Assembly (NCBI GenBank): GCA_964035545.1
Contig: CAXIUT010000287.1
Location: 1-23,239, forward strand
Length of the DNA stretch: 23,239 nucleotides
Source: Bugula neritina
Taxonomy: Eukaryota > Bryozoa > Gymnolaemata > Cheilostomatida > Bugulidae
Direction: 5' to 3'
Shown here piece after piece: positions 20,650 to 23,239 of this stretch. The notes below the pieces were generated by a model. The model did no database searches and was not told the origin of the DNA. It worked only from the letters and a program-made list of their open reading frames with translations. Each line of letters begins with the position of its first letter. Position 1 is the first letter of the stretch. The translations under genes and the position numbers were made by a program.

Positions 20650-21495
20650 ATGGAAGTTGGTGGAAAGGTGTGAGATACTATTTTGGAGGATTACCTGCTG
20701 TCAACTTACGAGCCCATGGTAGAAACACTGAAATTGTGTCTCTTACTTTTGAAGGTATTGATTGATTAAGAAAGAAACTGAGCAATTGATGAAGATAGAA
20801 CATTATAAGAAGTCGATTGAGTTTCTTTAGAAGAATCATTTATCTTAATCTTTGACTTATCTGCAGTTTTCTTTACTTTAGGCGAAAAATCAATACCCTT
20901 ATGCTGTTAATTTACAAAGTTGTTTGATGAATAGAATATCTATTCTTCAGAAATTGCTTAATGAAGAGAAAGATTTCGAGTCTACTCTGTAATAAATATA
21001 TTTAATGACTCTTAGTGCTAAAGGAGGTAAAAATCTTAGTACTACTAAAAGTCTTATTAATTATCTTATTTGTCTAACTATATATAATCCATAAAAATGC
21101 GAAAAGGTGATTGATTATTTAGAAAATGATGGTAAAATGACTGATAATTTATCATTTTTTGAGGCAATAAATGATATTAGAAATAAAAAGTAATATTTTC
21201 AAGGAATATAAAAGTTGAAGAAGCTACCTGAAGAAACTATTGACTAAAAAAGTAGATATTTATTTATACAGTTTTCAAGTTTAATAATTTGGGATATATC
21301 ACTATTTATACTCTTAAATAAGCTAATATGAATCCAATGGATTATATAAATCAATTGAAGAAACAATCTTAGTAAATGCTTGCTTATTTCATTGATGCAC
21401 TCATCACAGCGGAAAGTAAATTAAAAGATATTTAGATAACATAGAAGTTACATCTCATTACACTGAATAATAGATTAAATAGAGTTAAATATTGA
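20650..21495 (+). CDS. Unknown alpha-helical protein with several micro-introns
   Basis: 262 residues in a four-exon model: 20650-20667, 20689-20754, 20771-21251, 21272-21495; total coding length is divisible by three. All introns are GT-AG: 21, 16 and 20 nt. The product is rich in Leu, Glu, Lys and Ile and almost wholly helical (for example KSIEFLEKNHLSESLTYLQF and AYFIDALITAESKLKDIEI), reminiscent of helical-repeat scaffold proteins, but I cannot name the family. No signal peptide or membrane segment. The last intron is the best supported; the 16-nt one is needed to avoid a UGA and is shorter than all others. Divergent from the SPP gene, 90 bp between starts. Confidence 0.7.
21252..21271 (+). 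other. Intron, 20 nt
   Basis: GTAGATATTT...TACAG. Removal joins EETIDEK to IFKFNNLGYITIYTL and opens the frame for 74 more codons to the stop. Confidence 0.82.
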
Positions 21496-21636
21496 TAGCT
21501 TAACTTGAAAAATATCTCTCAAATAAAAATAACTCTCTGCCTACAAAACCAACTATATCGAAAAATACACTCAAGCATTCAAATAGTCATATTATAGCTA
21601 TGAATATTGCCACTCTTTTATTTTAACTTCAAAGAA

Positions 21637-21963
21637 TCAAGGAAAGCTTTGTATTTTTGAAGATGAGTTTGGATCGAGCTGTTAGTCAAGGATAACTATA
21701 ACGAGTTGGAATGGCAATGCTTCTTTTGGGGAGGTATTACTTTCTTCAGTAAAATTAGAAATGGTAAGAAACTTTTCTTTCCGTTCTTTAATATTCAAAA
21801 AACTATCCAAAATATGTAATAAAATAAGCATTGGCAACTTATAGTCAATTGTTGATGCAAAAAGGACGAACATATGAGGCTTAAAACTATTTAGTTCAAT
21901 CTTTATCGATATAAAGTAATGGACTGCTTGAGGGTTTGATACTACCTAGCTATGATTTTTCAT
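21637..21963 (-). CDS. Small unknown protein
   Basis: 108 residues, single exon, starting MKNHSEVVSNPQAVHYF. The centre (FKPHMFVLFAS, KLPMLILLHILDSFLNI) is hydrophobic but broken by polar residues, more like a compact alpha/beta domain than a membrane helix; the end is polar (EQLDPNSSSKIQSFP). No family recognised. It follows the 21994-22401 gene on the same strand after a 30-bp gap. Confidence 0.6.
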
Positions 21964-21993
21964 ATTGAAGTGATAAAACTTATTAAATCATCG

Positions 21994-22401
21994 TCAGTAG
22001 GTCAGAAAAGATTCAATTTCGGTCAAATTTATTTATGTGAATTCATTTTCTTTGAAAGAACTATTATTTTCTGATGAAAGAGGAGAATTCTATTCGTTAC
22101 TTGAAAATAAATCGAAAGGTTCTTCTTATTCCATCTCTATTTTCATCTTTAAATCGTAGTTTTAAGAGAGATTTCTGGTGTTTCTGAAATCAACTTCACA
22201 CAGCATACTCTCAGATCGAATCATTTCATTGAAATTCGAGTCTTTGTCCTTGTCTTCCAGTTATTCCAGCATAGTTTCTTGCCTGCGGATGGCTCGATGC
22301 ATTGACTATAGAGATTGAGAGTCATTGAAATAGACAGGCATGGTCATGGCTCTGGAGATAGAACGTCTTGGTTGGACCGAGGAACAAGTGAATGTTTGCA
22401 T
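21994..22401 (-). CDS. Small acidic unknown protein
   Basis: 135 residues, single exon. N-terminus is Ser/Arg-rich (QPRRSISRAMTMP), then a predicted helix (SLESMHRAIRRQETMLEELE), then a long acidic, Ser/Asn/Glu-rich and probably disordered tail. Start at 22401 is the first ATG after an in-frame UGA; Met19 or Met21 are alternatives. No domain recognised. Confidence 0.65.
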
Positions 22402-22671
22402 TGATATGTTTAATCAGACTAAAATTGCAAAAACAGTTTGCTGTTAATAGTCCTTACTGTTATCACGCGGATTTATAATATTTGAAAAAAATGCCCACGA
22501 TAATCTAATTTTAATTTGATCTTTTATCAATAATATTTCTCAATAATTCATCAGTATTTTGAACCTATTTAAATTTAGTATTATTTTTATAAAATCTCAA
22601 TAGTTTTTGTTTTAGTTGTTTTTTCACTACTAACTTAAATTTGCTAATTTACTATATACTTTATACAACTA
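22402..22671. other. AT-rich divergent intergenic region
   Basis: 270 bp between two divergent genes. It contains a weak 55-codon ORF (22392-22561, plus) that I do not believe, and otherwise T- and A-rich sequence without recognisable signals. Confidence 0.5.
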
Positions 22672-23122
22672 ATGAATAGCATTGACAACTTAATCTTCTT
22701 CGATACACCTGAAAAATGTGTTATTGAAGCTTCAGAGTCTCCTTCAGTGAGTTTTAAAAGAGAATTTGGTCGTTGGACGATGAAAGAGTGTCAGATCTAT
22801 CTTGAAGCATTGAGACAATGTGAAGGTATTGATGTGAATCCGTGAGTTAAGACATGCCATTCCTTCAAGAGTCGAATCACAGATTCGTGCACATCATCAA
22901 AAGATGCTCAAAAAGTTTGGATCTGTTGAAAATATTTTGGAGATAATCTGGTAGGAAAGAAAACAAAAAGTTGATTAATATCAAAACTATCCGGGTTAAA
23001 GGTTGTCTTAATAAGTTTCACTTAAATTGCTAATTAGCTCAAAAATCTTGTAAAGAAAGAGTATTGATTATCTATTTTCATTTCATTTAAGAATTATTTT
23101 AAAAATCATAAAAATAAGATGA
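22672..23122 (+). CDS. Myb/SANT (SHAQKY-like) DNA-binding protein, one-base frame shift
   Basis: About 149 residues if one base is skipped at 22841-22844. The first frame gives FGRWTMKECQIYLEALRQC, the first helix of a Myb/SANT repeat, and runs to CCG UGA at 22840-22845. The +1 frame from the same spot gives ELRHAIPSRVESQIRAHHQK, the second and third helices; RAHHQKM corresponds to the SHAQKY signature of one-repeat Myb factors. Spacing between the halves is right for a Myb repeat only if a single base is removed, so a normal-sized intron does not fit (10- or 13-nt GT-AG candidates exist). The C-terminal part is Leu/Ile/Lys-rich. Probably a sequence-specific transcription factor. It is the last gene, 47 bp from the telomere. 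Confidence 0.72.
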
Positions 23123-23169
23123 TTAATCATACATTTTTAACTGATTTATCTTTCTTCTTAATCCATTTA

Positions 23170-23239
23170 GGGGTTGGGGTTGGGGTTGGGGTTGGGGTTG
23201 GGGTTGGGGTTGGGGTTGGGGGTTGGGGTTGGGGTTGGG
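23170..23239. repeat. Right telomere, (TTGGGG)n
   Basis: About 12 G-runs to the end of the window, one of them G5 (around 23218-23222). It follows AT-rich sequence immediately downstream of the Myb-like gene. Together with the left repeat it marks both ends of a complete linear chromosome. Confidence 0.97.

Noticed and set aside
22392-22561. 55-codon ORF in the divergent gap
   Set aside because: Overlaps the start of a better-supported minus-strand gene and has no coding-like features beyond being open.
1-23239. tRNA, rRNA, CRISPR or transposon features
   Set aside because: None seen on either strand; no cloverleaf with T-loop consensus, no terminal inverted repeats, no transposase-like motifs.

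Overview
The window looks like one complete, gene-dense macronuclear chromosome of a ciliate. It starts with (CCCCAA)n at bases 1-94 and ends with (TTGGGG)n at 23170-23239. Almost everything between is coding if UGA is the only stop. UAA and UAG are sense codons and, at every position I could test against a well-known family, they stand for glutamate rather than glutamine: kinase motifs EYCDGGDL, HRDIKSEN and SPEIF, and Rab WDTAGQER. That is the peritrich nuclear code (NCBI table 30), so the source is most likely a peritrich (Vorticella/Carchesium-like) oligohymenophorean. Introns are tiny, mostly exactly 20 nt (range 16-22). Intergenic gaps between tandem or convergent genes can be only about 27-30 bp.

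Layout, left to right. 1-94 telomere. 160-1992 (-) two tandem RING-finger/charged paralogs. 2308-5976 (+) protein kinase, SSNA1/DIP13-like coiled coil, BCP1/BCCIP-like protein, small membrane protein. 6007-7137 (-) DHHC palmitoyltransferase. 7329-8087 (+) unknown. 8143-8784 (-) unknown basic protein. 8983-9067 an interstitial block of 14 TTGGGG repeats. 9150-9867 (+) SPRY-like protein. 9895-10833 (-) two unknown genes. 11161-11801 (+) Rab GTPase. 11891-17070 (-) one gene for a 1719-residue type I membrane protein with signal peptide. 17191-17263 second interstitial telomere block. 17332-17775 two small divergent genes. 17983-19273 (+) unknown basic protein. 19389-20559 (-) signal peptide peptidase with a one-base frame shift. 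20650-21495 (+) helical protein with several tiny introns. 21637-22401 (-) two small unknown genes. 22672-23122 (+) Myb-like protein with a one-base frame shift at a UGA. Then the right telomere.

There is no operon logic. The genes are housekeeping and trafficking functions (Rab, DHHC, SPP, BCP1), cytoskeleton (SSNA1), signalling (kinase), surface (giant protein), plus lineage-restricted unknowns. The two internal telomere-repeat blocks, each flanked by unique sequence on both sides and both oriented like a right chromosome end, are the most unusual structural feature. They could be true interstitial telomeres, relics of chromosome joining or healing, or an assembly effect.

All protein readings here use UAA/UAG = Glu and UGA = stop, translated by hand; family calls rest on motif recognition, not on database search.
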